A DNA stretch of 64,000 nucleotides from Candidatus Petromonas tenebris (GTDB lineage: Bacteria; Bacillota; Clostridia; Peptostreptococcales; Caminicellaceae), in contig JACCKY010000045.1 in NCBI GenBank assembly GCA_014236755.1, positions 1-64,000 on the forward strand, read 5' to 3'. Within the stretch, counting starts at the first letter, position 1; every line of letters begins with the position of its first letter. A model generated the notes under the pieces. That model was not told the origin of the DNA. It did not search any database and was given only the letters and a program-made list of their open reading frames with translations. This document shows, piece by piece, positions 1-8,583 of the stretch. The position numbers were made by a program, and so were the translations under genes.

Positions 1-1
1 T

Positions 2-682
2 GATAAAGTTGACGATGTATCAGATGTAGAAGTTGTAGATTATAGCAAATTGCCTGACAAAGGTGAAAATGATAACATAATCTACGTACTTGACGATAGA
101 GATGCTGTTAAACTTATAGTTCTTATTGAAGACATCCAGTCTGATGATGAAATAGCTGGTTATGTAGTAGATAAGTGGACTAAAGACGGAGATCCATACG
201 TTGAAGTTGTATTGCCAGGAGAAGATACAGTGACTTATGAAGTTGATGAAAATGATGAACTTGTAAGTGAAGAAAATATTGTAATATTCACAGAAAATAG
301 CGACGGAACTGTAGATGTTGTTAGCGCCGTATATGGTGTAACTGATGATTTCAAAGTTTACACTGGTATAGTTGATGATGTTGATGGTAAATATGTAAGA
401 CTTGTTAATGTAGATGGTAGCAAACTTGTAACATTTAAGGATTCTTCAGATACTGTTTACTATGAAGAAGATGATGTAATGGACTTTAGCGATGTTGATG
501 AAGGAGATTACATCAGAGTAGCTGTTAAAGACGGATATGCTAAAGTTGTTAAGTTGTACGACTTAGATGAAAAAAATCTAAATGACAGTGAAACTAAGAA
601 ATTCTTAAATGATTATGAAGCTGACAACGGTGTAAAAGTTACATTTGATCAAAATGCTAATTTAGTTAAAGATAGCCAATAA
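2..682 (+). CDS. C-terminal part of an acidic repeat protein, probably S-layer/SLH type (partial)
   Basis: The frame is open from the left edge (position 2), so the start lies outside the window; the first in-frame TTG (50) is not a credible start. The visible 226 residues are very acidic, rich in Asp, Glu and Val, with beta-strand-like repeats of about 70 residues. The pattern (a V-D-G-K-Y-V-type strand, then a threonine-rich strand, then an acidic D-V-D-E-G-D turn) resembles the tail of the SLH protein at 13775-15656. I infer a cell-surface protein whose N-terminal signal and SLH domains are upstream. No enzyme motif is visible. A strong terminator follows, so it ends its own transcript. 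Confidence 0.6.
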   Translation, partial: DKVDDVSDVEVVDYSKLPDKGENDNIIYVLDDRDAVKLIVLIEDIQSDDEIAGYVVDKWTKDGDPYVEVVLPGEDTVTYEVDENDELVSEENIVIFTENSDGTVDVVSAVYGVTDDFKVYTGIVDDVDGKYVRLVNVDGSKLVTFKDSSDTVYYEEDDVMDFSDVDEGDYIRVAVKDGYAKVVKLYDLDEKNLNDSETKKFLNDYEADNGVKVTFDQNANLVKDSQ

Positions 683-713
683 TAAAATATAAAGTTAATA
701 CAATTCTTATTCA

Positions 714-740
714 AAGAAGGGGTTAAAACCCCTTCTTTTT
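714..740 (+). terminator. Rho-independent terminator
   Basis: A perfect 9-bp stem (AAGAAGGGG / CCCCTTCTT) with a 6-base loop is followed by a T run. It sits 31 bases after the stop of the acidic surface protein. Confidence 0.9.
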
Positions 741-778
741 CTGTACGTGAGATTTTTTTAGTTTACATGTATTTATTA

Positions 779-831
779 TTGACACTGTGTAATAAATACT
801 ATATTATAAAATTAACCTGACTAGCCAGTCA
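779..831 (+). promoter_or_regulatory. Promoter with overlapping palindromic operator upstream of the TolC-like gene
   Basis: TTGACA (779-784), a 17-base spacer and TATTAT (802-807) form a near-consensus sigma-A promoter. The imperfect palindrome TGACTAGCCAGTCA (818-831) lies where transcription would start, a typical place for a repressor operator. An almost identical arrangement (12148-12201) precedes the decayed TolC-like copy, so the site is conserved. The TetR regulator at 2199 is the obvious candidate to bind it; that is inference. Confidence 0.75.
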
Positions 832-853
832 ATACAAAGAAAGGATGAAAACT

Positions 854-2005
854 ATGAAAAAGGATATATCCTTAATTTTACTATTATTAACTTTATTAAT
901 ATCTTTTGTAATTACCACTACTGCAGAATCAAGTATAATCGACAGCATGGAATTTCAAGGGGATAGAATTGACCTTACATTAGAGAAAGCAATAGAAATT
1001 GTATTAAAGGATAATCCAACAATTAAGCAGAGTGAGCTATCATTAGAACAGGCAGAAGTAAAAAGTAAACAAATTATAAGTGCAGGTAAAGATAATAAAA
1101 AGCTATATTCAAATTATAAAAGAGAAGGCACAATTGGTAATTTATTAGTATATAAATTACCAAAACTTAATGCTGATTTTGTCTTAGCAAATGCTAAGAG
1201 GAACTACGAAGCTACAGTTGAAAATTTAAAAGCTGACATAGAAAAATCCTATTTTGAACTACTTCAATTAGAACAAATGAATGAAATAAATAAAGAAGAT
1301 CTAGATATAGCTAAGGATATATACAAAAAAACTAAGCAAAAATTTGAGTTAGGTTTGGTGACTAAGCAGGAAGTTATAAGCAGTGAACTCAACTTGAAAA
1401 AGGCTGAAAACAGTTACATTGCATCTGAAAATATGCTGAAAAAGGCTAAGATGGCGTTTAATATAAAACTTGGTTATGATGTAATGACAAAGGTTAATTT
1501 AATAGATGAACTTGGCTATAAGGAATTTGAAGGAGTCAGCATAGCTGATGTTGTTTCAAAGGCTTTAATCAACAGAAATGAAATTAAAGCAGCAGAATTC
1601 AAATATGAGTTAGAAAAAATTAATATGGATATAACAGCAAAACAGTATACTGAAAATACTTATGTGTATAGGGATCAGAAAATTAAATTAGAAAAGGCTT
1701 TAAAGGACTTGAATGATATTAAAAAGAATATAGAAATGGAAGTAAGAAGCAATTATTTGAATATAAAAGAAAAATATGAAGAAATTAAGGCTGGAGAAAA
1801 AGCTGTAGAATTGGCTAAGGAAGCTTTAAGATTGTATCAATTGTCATACGATGTTGGAACTGCTATACTTACAGATGTACAAGAAGCTCAAACATCTCTT
1901 TTACAAGCAAGATTAGGACTATCTAAGGCTATATTGGAATACAACTTGGCTATATCTAAATTTGAAGATTCTATTGGAGTAGGTAGAACAGTGATAAATA
2001 TGTAA
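854..2005 (+). CDS. TolC-family efflux protein
   Basis: TolC/OEP family: in diderm bacteria these are outer-membrane channels of tripartite efflux pumps. Monoderm Clostridia also encode TolC-like coiled-coil proteins whose role is unclear. The sequence has a signal peptide (hydrophobic residues about 5-20), a D-L-T-L-E-x-A-I-E motif typical of the OEP start, and long heptad-rich helices in two homologous halves (for example the repeated K-A-x-M-A-x-N and E-V-R-S-N-Y-L segments). I chose ATG 854 rather than 845 because AAAGGA at 839-844 abuts 845 but is well spaced for 854. It belongs with the TetR, adaptor and RND permease genes that follow. A decayed paralog lies at 12226-13345. Confidence 0.8.
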   Translation: MKKDISLILLLLTLLISFVITTTAESSIIDSMEFQGDRIDLTLEKAIEIVLKDNPTIKQSELSLEQAEVKSKQIISAGKDNKKLYSNYKREGTIGNLLVYKLPKLNADFVLANAKRNYEATVENLKADIEKSYFELLQLEQMNEINKEDLDIAKDIYKKTKQKFELGLVTKQEVISSELNLKKAENSYIASENMLKKAKMAFNIKLGYDVMTKVNLIDELGYKEFEGVSIADVVSKALINRNEIKAAEFKYELEKINMDITAKQYTENTYVYRDQKIKLEKALKDLNDIKKNIEMEVRSNYLNIKEKYEEIKAGEKAVELAKEALRLYQLSYDVGTAILTDVQEAQTSLLQARLGLSKAILEYNLAISKFEDSIGVGRTVINM

Positions 2006-2008
2006 TTG

Positions 2009-2034
2009 GACGGAAGACGATTCTTCCGTCTAAA
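2009..2034 (+). terminator. Probable terminator after the TolC-like gene
   Basis: GACGGAAGA / TCTTCCGTC is a perfect 9-bp stem with a 4-base loop, four bases after the stop codon. The T tract is interrupted, so termination may be partial. Confidence 0.6.
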
Positions 2035-2133
2035 AGTTTTCTATGAACTCTTAAGTAAAATTACTGTATATTATGAAATGAATTTTGATTTTAATTTCTG
2101 CAATAACTTTACATTATTGAAATTTAAAAAAGG

Positions 2134-2162
2134 TTGACTTTAGTTTAAAGACGACGTAATAT
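2134..2162 (+). promoter_or_regulatory. Promoter of the TetR-family gene
   Basis: TTGACT (2134-2139), a 17-base spacer and TAATAT (2157-2162). It lies 36 bases before the TetR start codon. Confidence 0.7.
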
Positions 2163-2198
2163 AATAAATAAATAAATGTTCATTAAAGAGGGGAAATT

Positions 2199-2786
2199 AT
2201 GGCTAGGATAACAGACCCAACGAAACTAGAGAGAATTAAAAAAGCTACGATGGATTTAGTAGTAAAATATGATTATAGTGGGGCTTCAATTGGAGCTATT
2301 GCTAAAAAAGCAGGAGTATCTACCGGATATTTATATAGATACTATAATGGTAAGAACGATTTAATAGATGATTTGATAGAATCAAATTTTAAAAAGTTTG
2401 AAAATATATTCCATGGAACAATTAACAAAAAAAGCACAGCAGAAGACATTATTTATAATTTTGTGAGTATATTATTTAATGTAGCAATTACTAATCCAAT
2501 TCTTGCAAAATTTTTATGCACACTTATCTTTGACCAGAAATTTCAAGTTGAAAAAAGAAGGAAGAATGATAAAAGAGTTAGAGAGTTGTTAAATGATGTG
2601 CTGAAAATAGGAATTAAGAATGGTGAAATAAATCCTAAAACTACATTAGATGAAATACTGCTTGTATTGTTTACTATTACATTTAGTTATATATCAATGA
2701 ATATAAATGAAGATTATAATGAAGAAAAATTTGGAGAAAAGGAAGTAAGGAGAATAACAGAAATTTGTTTAAATGCTTTAAAATGA
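2199..2786 (+). CDS. TetR/AcrR-family transcriptional regulator
   Basis: A 195-residue repressor of the usual TetR length. The N-terminal helix-turn-helix spans about residues 10-55 and ends in the classical segment G-V-S-T-G-Y-L-Y-R-Y-Y-N-G-K-N-D-L. The C-terminal helical ligand-binding part is divergent, as is normal for the family. ATG 2199 follows the good ribosome binding site GAGGGG. It lies between the TolC-like gene and the adaptor/permease genes, so it probably controls drug or solute efflux. Candidate operators are the palindromes at 818-831, 2797-2818 and, for the decayed copy, 12188-12201. The ligand cannot be told from sequence. Confidence 0.9.
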   Translation: MARITDPTKLERIKKATMDLVVKYDYSGASIGAIAKKAGVSTGYLYRYYNGKNDLIDDLIESNFKKFENIFHGTINKKSTAEDIIYNFVSILFNVAITNPILAKFLCTLIFDQKFQVEKRRKNDKRVRELLNDVLKIGIKNGEINPKTTLDEILLVLFTITFSYISMNINEDYNEEKFGEKEVRRITEICLNALK

Positions 2787-2796
2787 TTTTCTAAAA

Positions 2797-2818
2797 AATG
2801 AATGAATTTTCATTCGTT
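2797..2818. promoter_or_regulatory. Palindromic operator before the adaptor gene
   Basis: A 22-bp inverted repeat with arms AATGAATGAA and TTCATTCGTT (9 of 10 pairs match), directly downstream of tetR and 58 bases before the adaptor start. A repeated TGAATG half-site is typical of TetR-family operators. It differs from the TGACT-type palindrome at 818, so one of the two may serve another regulator. Confidence 0.6.
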
Positions 2819-2875
2819 AAAAGTTTAAATTTTATGAAAATTATTTAAAAAATATATAGGAAAGGGGCAATTTTT

Positions 2876-3961
2876 ATGAGAAGACTTTTGGCAATTTTAT
2901 TAATTGTGAGCATGATTTTTCCACTATCGGCATGTACAAAGGCAGAAGAAACTGCAGTGAAAGAAAGAGCAAGGGCAGTTAAAGTTATAGAAATACAAGA
3001 GAGTGAAAACAAAGAAACATTAAACTATATAGGTACAGTAGATTCTAAGGAAATAGTTAAGTATAGTTTTAAAACTACTGGGAAGCTTGGAAAAGTTTTT
3101 GTAGAAAAGGGTGATAAGGTTAAGAAGGGAGATAAATTAGTTCAGCTCGATATGCAGGATTTAAATTTTCAAATATCTGCTGCTAAATCAAATCTCGATA
3201 CAGCAAAACTTAATATCAAAAAAGCTGAAGATTCACTAAATTATTATAAAGATTTATTTAATAAGATGGAAAACTTATATAAAGAAGGAACCATATCGAA
3301 GGACCAATACGATCAGATAAAACTTCAAAAGGATACGGCAGAAACTACATATAATCAAGCTAAATCTCAATTTGAAGCTGCAAAGGCTGATTATGAATAT
3401 AAGTTAAGCTTGCTTGAAGATGCAACTATTTATGCAAATCAAGATGGAAGTGTAATAGATACCTATTACGAAGAAGGAGAACTTGTTCCTCAAGGATATC
3501 CTGTTGTTAGTGTAAGAAGTTCTATTCAAATAATAAATGTGGGGATAGCTCAAAGAGATCTTAAAAAGATAAAAATTGGAACAGAAGCTGTTATAGATGT
3601 TGAAGGAGAAAAAGCTAATGGAGTAGTAACTAATATAGCTGAAGCTCCTGATGAAACTACAAGAACATATAATGCCGAAGTTACAATAAAAGATAAAAAC
3701 TTTAGATTGGGTTCAATTGCTAAGGTAGTATTTGATATAGGGAAAGAAAGAGGAATTTGGATTCCTATATCGGCTATCATGTCTGATGGAGAAGATTATG
3801 TATATATTGTTCAAGGGGATAGAGCCTTCAAGAGAATAGTTGAACTTGGGGAAATTTATGAAGATAAGATTATGGTAAAGGGAGTAAAATCTGGAGAATT
3901 ACTTGTTGTAAGTGGAATGAAAAATTTAATTGATGGCTCTAAGGTAAATATACAAGAGTAG
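2876..3961 (+). CDS. RND efflux periplasmic-adaptor (HlyD/MFP) lipoprotein
   Basis: Membrane-fusion protein linking an RND pump to its exit partner. Residues 1-19 form a lipoprotein signal peptide with lipobox L-S-A-C (Cys20). A biotinyl-lipoyl-like half (K-L-G-K-V-F-V-E-K-G-D-K-V-K-K-G-D-K-L) lies near residues 75-95, followed by a helical hairpin of about 90 residues. The second lipoyl half has D-G-S-V-I-D-T-Y-Y-E-E-G-E. Beta-barrel and membrane-proximal domains follow. The length (361) is normal. RBS AAAGGGG precedes ATG 2876. It ends 12 bases before the RND permease. In a monoderm cell it would sit on the outer face of the membrane. Confidence 0.85.
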   Translation: MRRLLAILLIVSMIFPLSACTKAEETAVKERARAVKVIEIQESENKETLNYIGTVDSKEIVKYSFKTTGKLGKVFVEKGDKVKKGDKLVQLDMQDLNFQISAAKSNLDTAKLNIKKAEDSLNYYKDLFNKMENLYKEGTISKDQYDQIKLQKDTAETTYNQAKSQFEAAKADYEYKLSLLEDATIYANQDGSVIDTYYEEGELVPQGYPVVSVRSSIQIINVGIAQRDLKKIKIGTEAVIDVEGEKANGVVTNIAEAPDETTRTYNAEVTIKDKNFRLGSIAKVVFDIGKERGIWIPISAIMSDGEDYVYIVQGDRAFKRIVELGEIYEDKIMVKGVKSGELLVVSGMKNLIDGSKVNIQE

Positions 3962-3973
3962 GAGGGAGCTGAA

Positions 3974-5494
3974 GTGAACAAATTAATAAGAAAATTGATA
4001 GATGAAAGGAAGGTTGTCCTATTCTTAGCTATAATAATTGCATTCTTAGGAGCCTATGCCTATTATGTATTACCAAGACAGGAGAGTCCTGATGTAGCAG
4101 CTCCCTTTGCTATGATTATTACTCCATATCCAGGAGCTTCAGCAAAGGATGTAAATGATTTAATAACTAAGAAAATAGAGGATGAATTATATGACTTAGA
4201 TGGATATGACTATGCAGAATCAACATCTAAGGAAGGTTTATCTATTATAGTGGTTGCCTTTGAAACCGGTACAGACGCAGATAAGGCAATGCAAGATGTA
4301 AGGAATGCTGTAGCCGATGCAAGAAGCGAACTTCCGAGTGGTGCTCTTGACAGTATTATTGATACAGATCTTACAGAAACAGCAGGCATCATAATAAGTC
4401 TATCGGGAGATAATTATACTTATGAACAATTAGCTTCTTTTGGAGAACAGTTTAAAGATAGATTATCTGATATTGATGGAATATCGAAATTTGACATAAT
4501 AGGAGATTTAGATAAAGAAGTAAAGGTAGACGTTGATATAGCAAAACTAAATCAATTAGGACTATCCTTGGGAGATTTATATAGTATACTTCAAGCTCAA
4601 AATATAGAAATACCATCTGGAGATATAGAAACAGAAAATGGGAAAATAAAGGTAAAGACTCCGGGTATATATACATCATTAAATGATATAAGAAATAGTA
4701 TAATAGCTGTGTCACCTGAAACTGGAGTTGTTACAAGGCTGTCTGATGTTGCCGATGTATATATGGGGCTAAAAGAAGGTGTAGAAAAATACAAACAAAA
4801 TGGAAAGAATGCAGTACTTCTAACAGGTTATTTTAAGAAAAGTAAAAACGTAGTTTTAGTAGGGAAAGAAGTTAGGAAGGCCCTTGATGAAATAAAAGCA
4901 AATCTACCAAAAGATTTAATAGTTGAAGAAGTTATTTACCAACCCGATGATGTAAGTAAATCTGTAAATGATTTTATGGTAAATCTTATTGAAGGTATAA
5001 TTTTCGTTATAATAGTAGTGTTCTTAGGAATGGGATGGAGAAATGCTATAGTAGTTTCTACGGCTGTACCTCTTTCTATACTTATAACTTTTGGCGTAAT
5101 GTATTTGATGAGCATATACATACATCAAATATCTCTAACAGCTTTAATTGTTGCCTTAGGGATACTTGTAGACAATGCTATAGTTGTAAGTGATACTGTT
5201 CAGGGTAAGATAGATAATGGAGAAGAAAAATTGAATGCAGCTTTTAAGGGAACAAGTATGTCAGCTATTCCGATATTTTCAGCTACCCTTACGACAGTGG
5301 CAGCATTTTCACCTCTCTTAGGGATTCCGGGAGTAGCAGGAAAATTCTTGGGAGCAATTCCTCGAGTACTTATTATATCAATAATTGCATCATATATAGT
5401 AGCTATGTTTATAATTCCGGCAATGGCTGCAGTTTTCTTTAAAAAGAATAAAAAGAAAAGTGATAAAGAAGGTATCGTTAGAGTATTTTTTTAA
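3974..5494 (+). pseudogene. RND-family efflux permease, N-terminal fragment (frameshifted)
   Basis: Start of an AcrB/HAE-type RND pump. Residues 10-30 form TM1, ending in Y-V-L-P-R-Q-E-S-P-D. A large extracytoplasmic loop follows, then TM segments with the signature G-I-L-V-D-N-A-I-V-V-S-D containing the family Asp. The GTG at 3974 follows RBS GGAGGGAG. The frame ends at 5494 in an A-rich stretch; the continuing homology is in another frame from about 5460. Together the three fragments give about 1020 residues, the usual RND length, so this is one gene broken twice. Sequencing error in the A-rich tract is an alternative for the first break. Confidence 0.8.
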
Positions 5495-6596
5495 AAAAGC
5501 ATTAAACATAGGATTAAAAAGAAAGTTAGTAACTACTATATCTGTATTTATAGTGTTTGTTATTGTTATAAAAGTAGTAATACCAATGCTTCCATCAGAG
5601 TTTTTCCCTTTTTCCGATAAAAACATATTTTATATAGATATGGAAACTGAAGTTTCAGAGGATATAGATGCTACAGAAAGGCTGACTGATGAAGTTGTAA
5701 AGCTTTTATCTAATGAACCTGAGATAACCAGTTATACTGTTGCTGTAGGAAACGGTGTGCCAAAGTTTTATATTACTGTACCACCAGCTATTCCATCTCA
5801 GGATTATGCTCAGATGGTATGCAAGTTTGACCTTGGAGATAAAAAAAGTAGGAGATTTAAAAATAGTGAAGAGCTTGCAGAACATATACAGAGGTTATTA
5901 GATGAAAATATTTCTGGAGGAAAATGTACTGTAAACTTGCTTAAGATGGCAAAACCGGGTTCTAAGGTAGTAGTTAGAGTTTCAGGAGAAAATATAGATC
6001 GTTTAATAGAGGTAGCTGAACAGATTAAAGACGGCTTGAGGGAAATTCCGGGGACTACAAATGTACGAGATGATATGAAGGATAGAACATATCAATATGA
6101 AATAAATGTAGATGAAGATAAGGCGATGAATCTTGGAATAACTAAATATGATATACAGAGAGAGATTAACATAGCACTGTATGGAGCTAAACCTTCTGTT
6201 TACAGAAGGGATGGTAATGAATATAACATACTTTTACAGAGTAATATAAATTCTATTAAAGAACTAGAAAATCTTGAGATAAAATCTTCGATAACCGGAA
6301 ATAAAATACCTATTAAACAATTTGCCACTGTAGGATTTAGTTCTAAGTTAGACTCTATACAGAGATATAATAGAAAGCAAACTATAACAGTAGAGAGTGA
6401 TACTTTACCAAATGGGAATGCTGTATTTATTGAAGATAAACTTGAGAATGAGATTTTACCGAAAATCGATACAGCAGGTGTAAAAATAGATTTCGATGGA
6501 GAAAGAGAAAATATTTCTGAAAATTTTGGTATAGTTGGTATATTAGCTATATTTGCCGTATTTTTAATTCATTTATCCAACCACTTGTTATATTAG
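5460..6596 (+). pseudogene. RND-family efflux permease, middle fragment (frameshifted)
   Basis: The frame continues the permease with K-V-S-L-E-Y-F-F-K-K-A-L-N-I-G, the usual start of the second RND half, followed by TM7 and the second porter/docking loop. The GTG at 5460 is only the first in-frame start and is unlikely to be used. The frame ends at 6596 just after the strand F-A-V-F-L-I. The expected conserved Q-F-N-S-F-I-Q-P-L segment is missing its first part, which points to a short deletion of about 20 bases rather than a single-base sequencing slip. Confidence 0.75.
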
Positions 6597-7006
6597 CAAC
6601 TATACCTTTATCATTAATAGGTTCAATTATTGGATTGTATATATTTAATCAGCCCCTATCTCTTACAGGATTTTTAGGTATCATAGCCTTGGTAGGACTG
6701 GTAGTAAAAAATGGTATTCTCCTTATAGAATATATAAATGATGCAAGAAAAGAAGGTTATGCAATAGATGAAGCATGTGTTGATGCTGTAGGAAAGAGAT
6801 TCAATGCCATAATACTTAGTGCTGCAACTACAATTATGGGACTTTTCCCTCTTGCTATTTCAGGAAATGCTTTGTTTGCACCTATGGCAGTATCTTTAAT
6901 GTCAGGGCTTATGGTTTCTACTTTCTTAACCATGGTTGTAATTCCTGTTATATACAGTTTAATTGAAACATTTATTGAAAAAAGAAAGAATGTAATAAGT
7001 GTATAA
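6569..7006 (+). pseudogene. RND-family efflux permease, C-terminal fragment (frameshifted)
   Basis: From 6569 a third frame reads S-F-I-Q-P-L-V-I-L-A-T-I-P-L, which is the conserved RND segment after TM8. It then continues through F-L-G-I-I-A-L-V-G-L-V-V-K-N-G-I-L-L to the last two TM helices and a short basic tail. The stop is at 7006. No ribosome binding site precedes the first ATG (6635), so it is not an independent gene. Confidence 0.75.
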
Positions 7007-7055
7007 AACATTGGGGACAGACCTTTTTGTTTCACAGTTCTTTGGTTTAGTGGAT

Positions 7056-7100
7056 AGCACCTCACAGTTAGAGATACTTGTGGGGTGTTTTATCTTTTTT
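7056..7100 (+). terminator. Terminator-like hairpin after the RND locus
   Basis: GCACCTCACAG pairs imperfectly with CTTGTGGGGTGT around a 9-base loop and is followed by a T-rich run. The preceding bases (about 7009-7035, GGGGACAGACC then TTTGTTTCA) resemble the REP-like repeats downstream. Confidence 0.5.
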
Positions 7101-7140
7101 CCAAGTGCTACACAAACTATATTTAGAGAGAATATAACCA

Positions 7141-7275
7141 AGTAACCAAGGGGACAAGTAACCAAGGGGACGGTTCTTGTGGTTTGTTAAAAGAAAAAGC
7201 CCTAACCAAGGGGACGGTTCTTGTAACCAAGGGGACGGTTCTTGTGGTTTGTTAAAAGAAAAAGCCCTATGGCAT
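7141..7275. repeat. REP-like GGGGACGGTTCTTGT repeat array
   Basis: The core CCAAGGGGACGGTTCTTGT occurs three times (about 7162, 7206 and 7227), plus one shorter GGGGACAAGT copy. Two copies continue into GGTTTGTTAAAAGAAAAAGCCCTA. Related copies lie at 8024-8147 and 9320-9380. Elements of this look are common between genes in Clostridia and Bacilli; no transposase is in the window. Confidence 0.8.
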
Positions 7276-7406
7276 GTTTTTTAAAATGATAATTTTTTTG
7301 AGTTTGAAATTCAAATATAAATGTCTTTAATATTGAATGGCAATTTGTCAAATAGTATAATTAAGATAACAAAGAGTAATTACCAACAAAAGAAAGGGAA
7401 ATTAAT

Positions 7407-7667
7407 ATGCCTACGATATGTATGTTTAGAGGAATTAAAATATATATGAATTATAGAGATCATCTTCCGCCACATTTCCATGCAGAGTATGGAGAATATA
7501 ATTGTTGTGTTAGTATAGAAGAAATAGAATTAATTAGTGGAGAAATGCCTAATAAACAGCTAAAAATGATATATGGTTGGGCAGCTTTGCATCAAGAAGA
7601 ATTAAAGGAAGAATGGTATCTTGCCCAATTGCAAAAAGAGTTGTTTCCTATTGAGCCTTTAAAGTAA
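7407..7667 (+). CDS. DUF4160 domain protein
   Basis: An 86-residue protein with the DUF4160 signature: G-I-K-I-Y-M-N-Y-R-D-H-L-P-P-H-F-H-A-E-Y followed by a short acidic strand and a C-terminal helix with W-x-x-L-H-Q-E-E-L. RBS AAAGGGAA precedes ATG 7407. The family has no established function. It is commonly found beside DUF2442 genes, as here (gap of 21 bases), and a toxin-antitoxin-like role has been suspected from such pairing. The histidine-rich H-F-H motif could bind metal; this is inference. Confidence 0.85.
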   Translation: MPTICMFRGIKIYMNYRDHLPPHFHAEYGEYNCCVSIEEIELISGEMPNKQLKMIYGWAALHQEELKEEWYLAQLQKELFPIEPLK

Positions 7668-7688
7668 ATTTATGGGGAGGTGTTTTTA

Positions 7689-8012
7689 TTGAAAGTTGAA
7701 AATATGCCATCAGAGGTAAAAGAATACTTTGAAGATGGACCTAAAAAAATTATTAAAGTAATTCCAAGGGATGACTATTCTTTAATTATATATTTTGAAA
7801 ATAATGAAGTAAGAGTCTATGATATGTCAGATGATTTATATGGTGTATTTGAAATACTTAAAGATAAAAATAAATTTAAAGAAGTGTTTATTGATGAACA
7901 TGGTAATATTGCATGGGATATAGATAAAAGTATTGATTCAAATATACACTGGAACAATAGAATTGATTTATGTAAAGATGCTGTCTATATAAACTCAGTT
8001 CCTAAAAATTGA
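7689..8012 (+). CDS. DUF2442 domain protein
   Basis: A 107-residue protein. The middle matches DUF2442: a strand-rich segment D-Y-S-L-I-I-Y-F-E-N-N-E-V-R-V-Y-D, then F-K-E-V-F-I-D-E-H-G-N-I-A-W and a terminal I-D-L-C-K-D-A-V-Y-I segment. I chose TTG 7689 because GGGGAGG at 7674-7680 overlaps the alternative GTG 7680 but is correctly spaced for 7689. It is probably co-transcribed with the DUF4160 gene. REP-like repeats flank the pair on both sides, suggesting an acquired cassette. Function unknown. Confidence 0.8.
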   Translation: MKVENMPSEVKEYFEDGPKKIIKVIPRDDYSLIIYFENNEVRVYDMSDDLYGVFEILKDKNKFKEVFIDEHGNIAWDIDKSIDSNIHWNNRIDLCKDAVYINSVPKN

Positions 8013-8023
8013 AACATTAGGTA

Positions 8024-8147
8024 GAACCAAAGAGACGGTTCTTGTGGTTTGTTTTAGAACCAAAGGGACGGTTCTTGTGGTTTGTTTAAGAGAAGAAAGT
8101 AGTTTAAAATTACTCCTATATCCATAGGGCTATAAATTTTTAAGTAT
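8024..8147. repeat. REP-like repeat with CCTATATCCATAGGG hairpin segment
   Basis: Two diverged copies of the GGGACGGTTCTTGTGGTTTGTTT unit (8034-8059 and 8061-8087) are followed by a block (about 8101-8145) that recurs almost identically at 9337-9380. Confidence 0.75.
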
Positions 8148-8244
8148 CCATGCTCACGTTTGGTTAATGCTCGTTAAGAGATCAGAAATTTGGTATAATA
8201 TATATGAGAAGGTGGGATGAAAATCATACCCCGGATTGTAATTT

Positions 8245-8477
8245 GATAAATGTACTAGTAAATTTTCTTTCTTTTATGAAAGTAAAGATTACCATTGGAG
8301 CCTTTTTATGGGTTATTTAGTAATAGAAAAATTACTTAAGGCCATATATGTTTAAAATGTAGAGAATAACCCTCCAAGAATTCACGATTTACTAAGATTA
8401 GCAGATAAAGCAGGAGTTGTAATAACTGATGATTAAACAGATTTGTTAGACCTGATTAAAATTAAGGAGTTGAGACT
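8245..8477 (+). pseudogene. HEPN-domain protein remnant
   Basis: The frame containing ATG 8308 reads Y-E-S-K-D-Y-H-W-S-L-F-M-G-Y-L-V-I-E-K-L-L-K-A-I-Y-V, an in-frame stop, N-P-P-R-I-H-D-L-L-R-L-A-D-K-A-G, then a second stop before T-D-L-L-D-L-I. This is the PF05168-type HEPN pattern (helix with E-K-L-L-K-A, then P-P-x-I-H-D-L). Two lysine or glutamine codons appear to have become TAA. The gene is dead. It is followed by a truncated MNT remnant, so it was once a HEPN-MNT pair. Confidence 0.7.
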
Positions 8478-8576
8478 ATGGTTAATATCGATATTAAAGA
8501 AGAAATAAAAATAATTGTAGATAAGTTTATTAACATATTGAAGAATGAGATACGACTAGTCTTTGTAAAGGAGTAG
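8478..8576 (+). pseudogene. Truncated MNT nucleotidyltransferase remnant
   Basis: A 32-codon frame with RBS AAGGAG: the helix E-I-K-I-I-V-D-K-F-I-N-I-L-K-N-E-I-R resembles the N-terminal helix of minimal nucleotidyltransferases, but the frame stops before the G-S-x10-D-x-D catalytic motif. It directly abuts the start of the intact HEPN-MNT pair, suggesting replacement by recombination. Confidence 0.5.
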
Positions 8577-8583
8577 AGTAAGA

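Noticed and set aside
5450..5500. Programmed frameshift in the RND permease
   Set aside because: The A-rich tract is suggestive, but a second break with a deletion follows downstream and RND pumps are not known to use frameshifting.
6635..7006. Independent small membrane protein
   Set aside because: The frame extends upstream to 6569 with clear RND homology and lacks a ribosome binding site, so it is the end of the broken permease.
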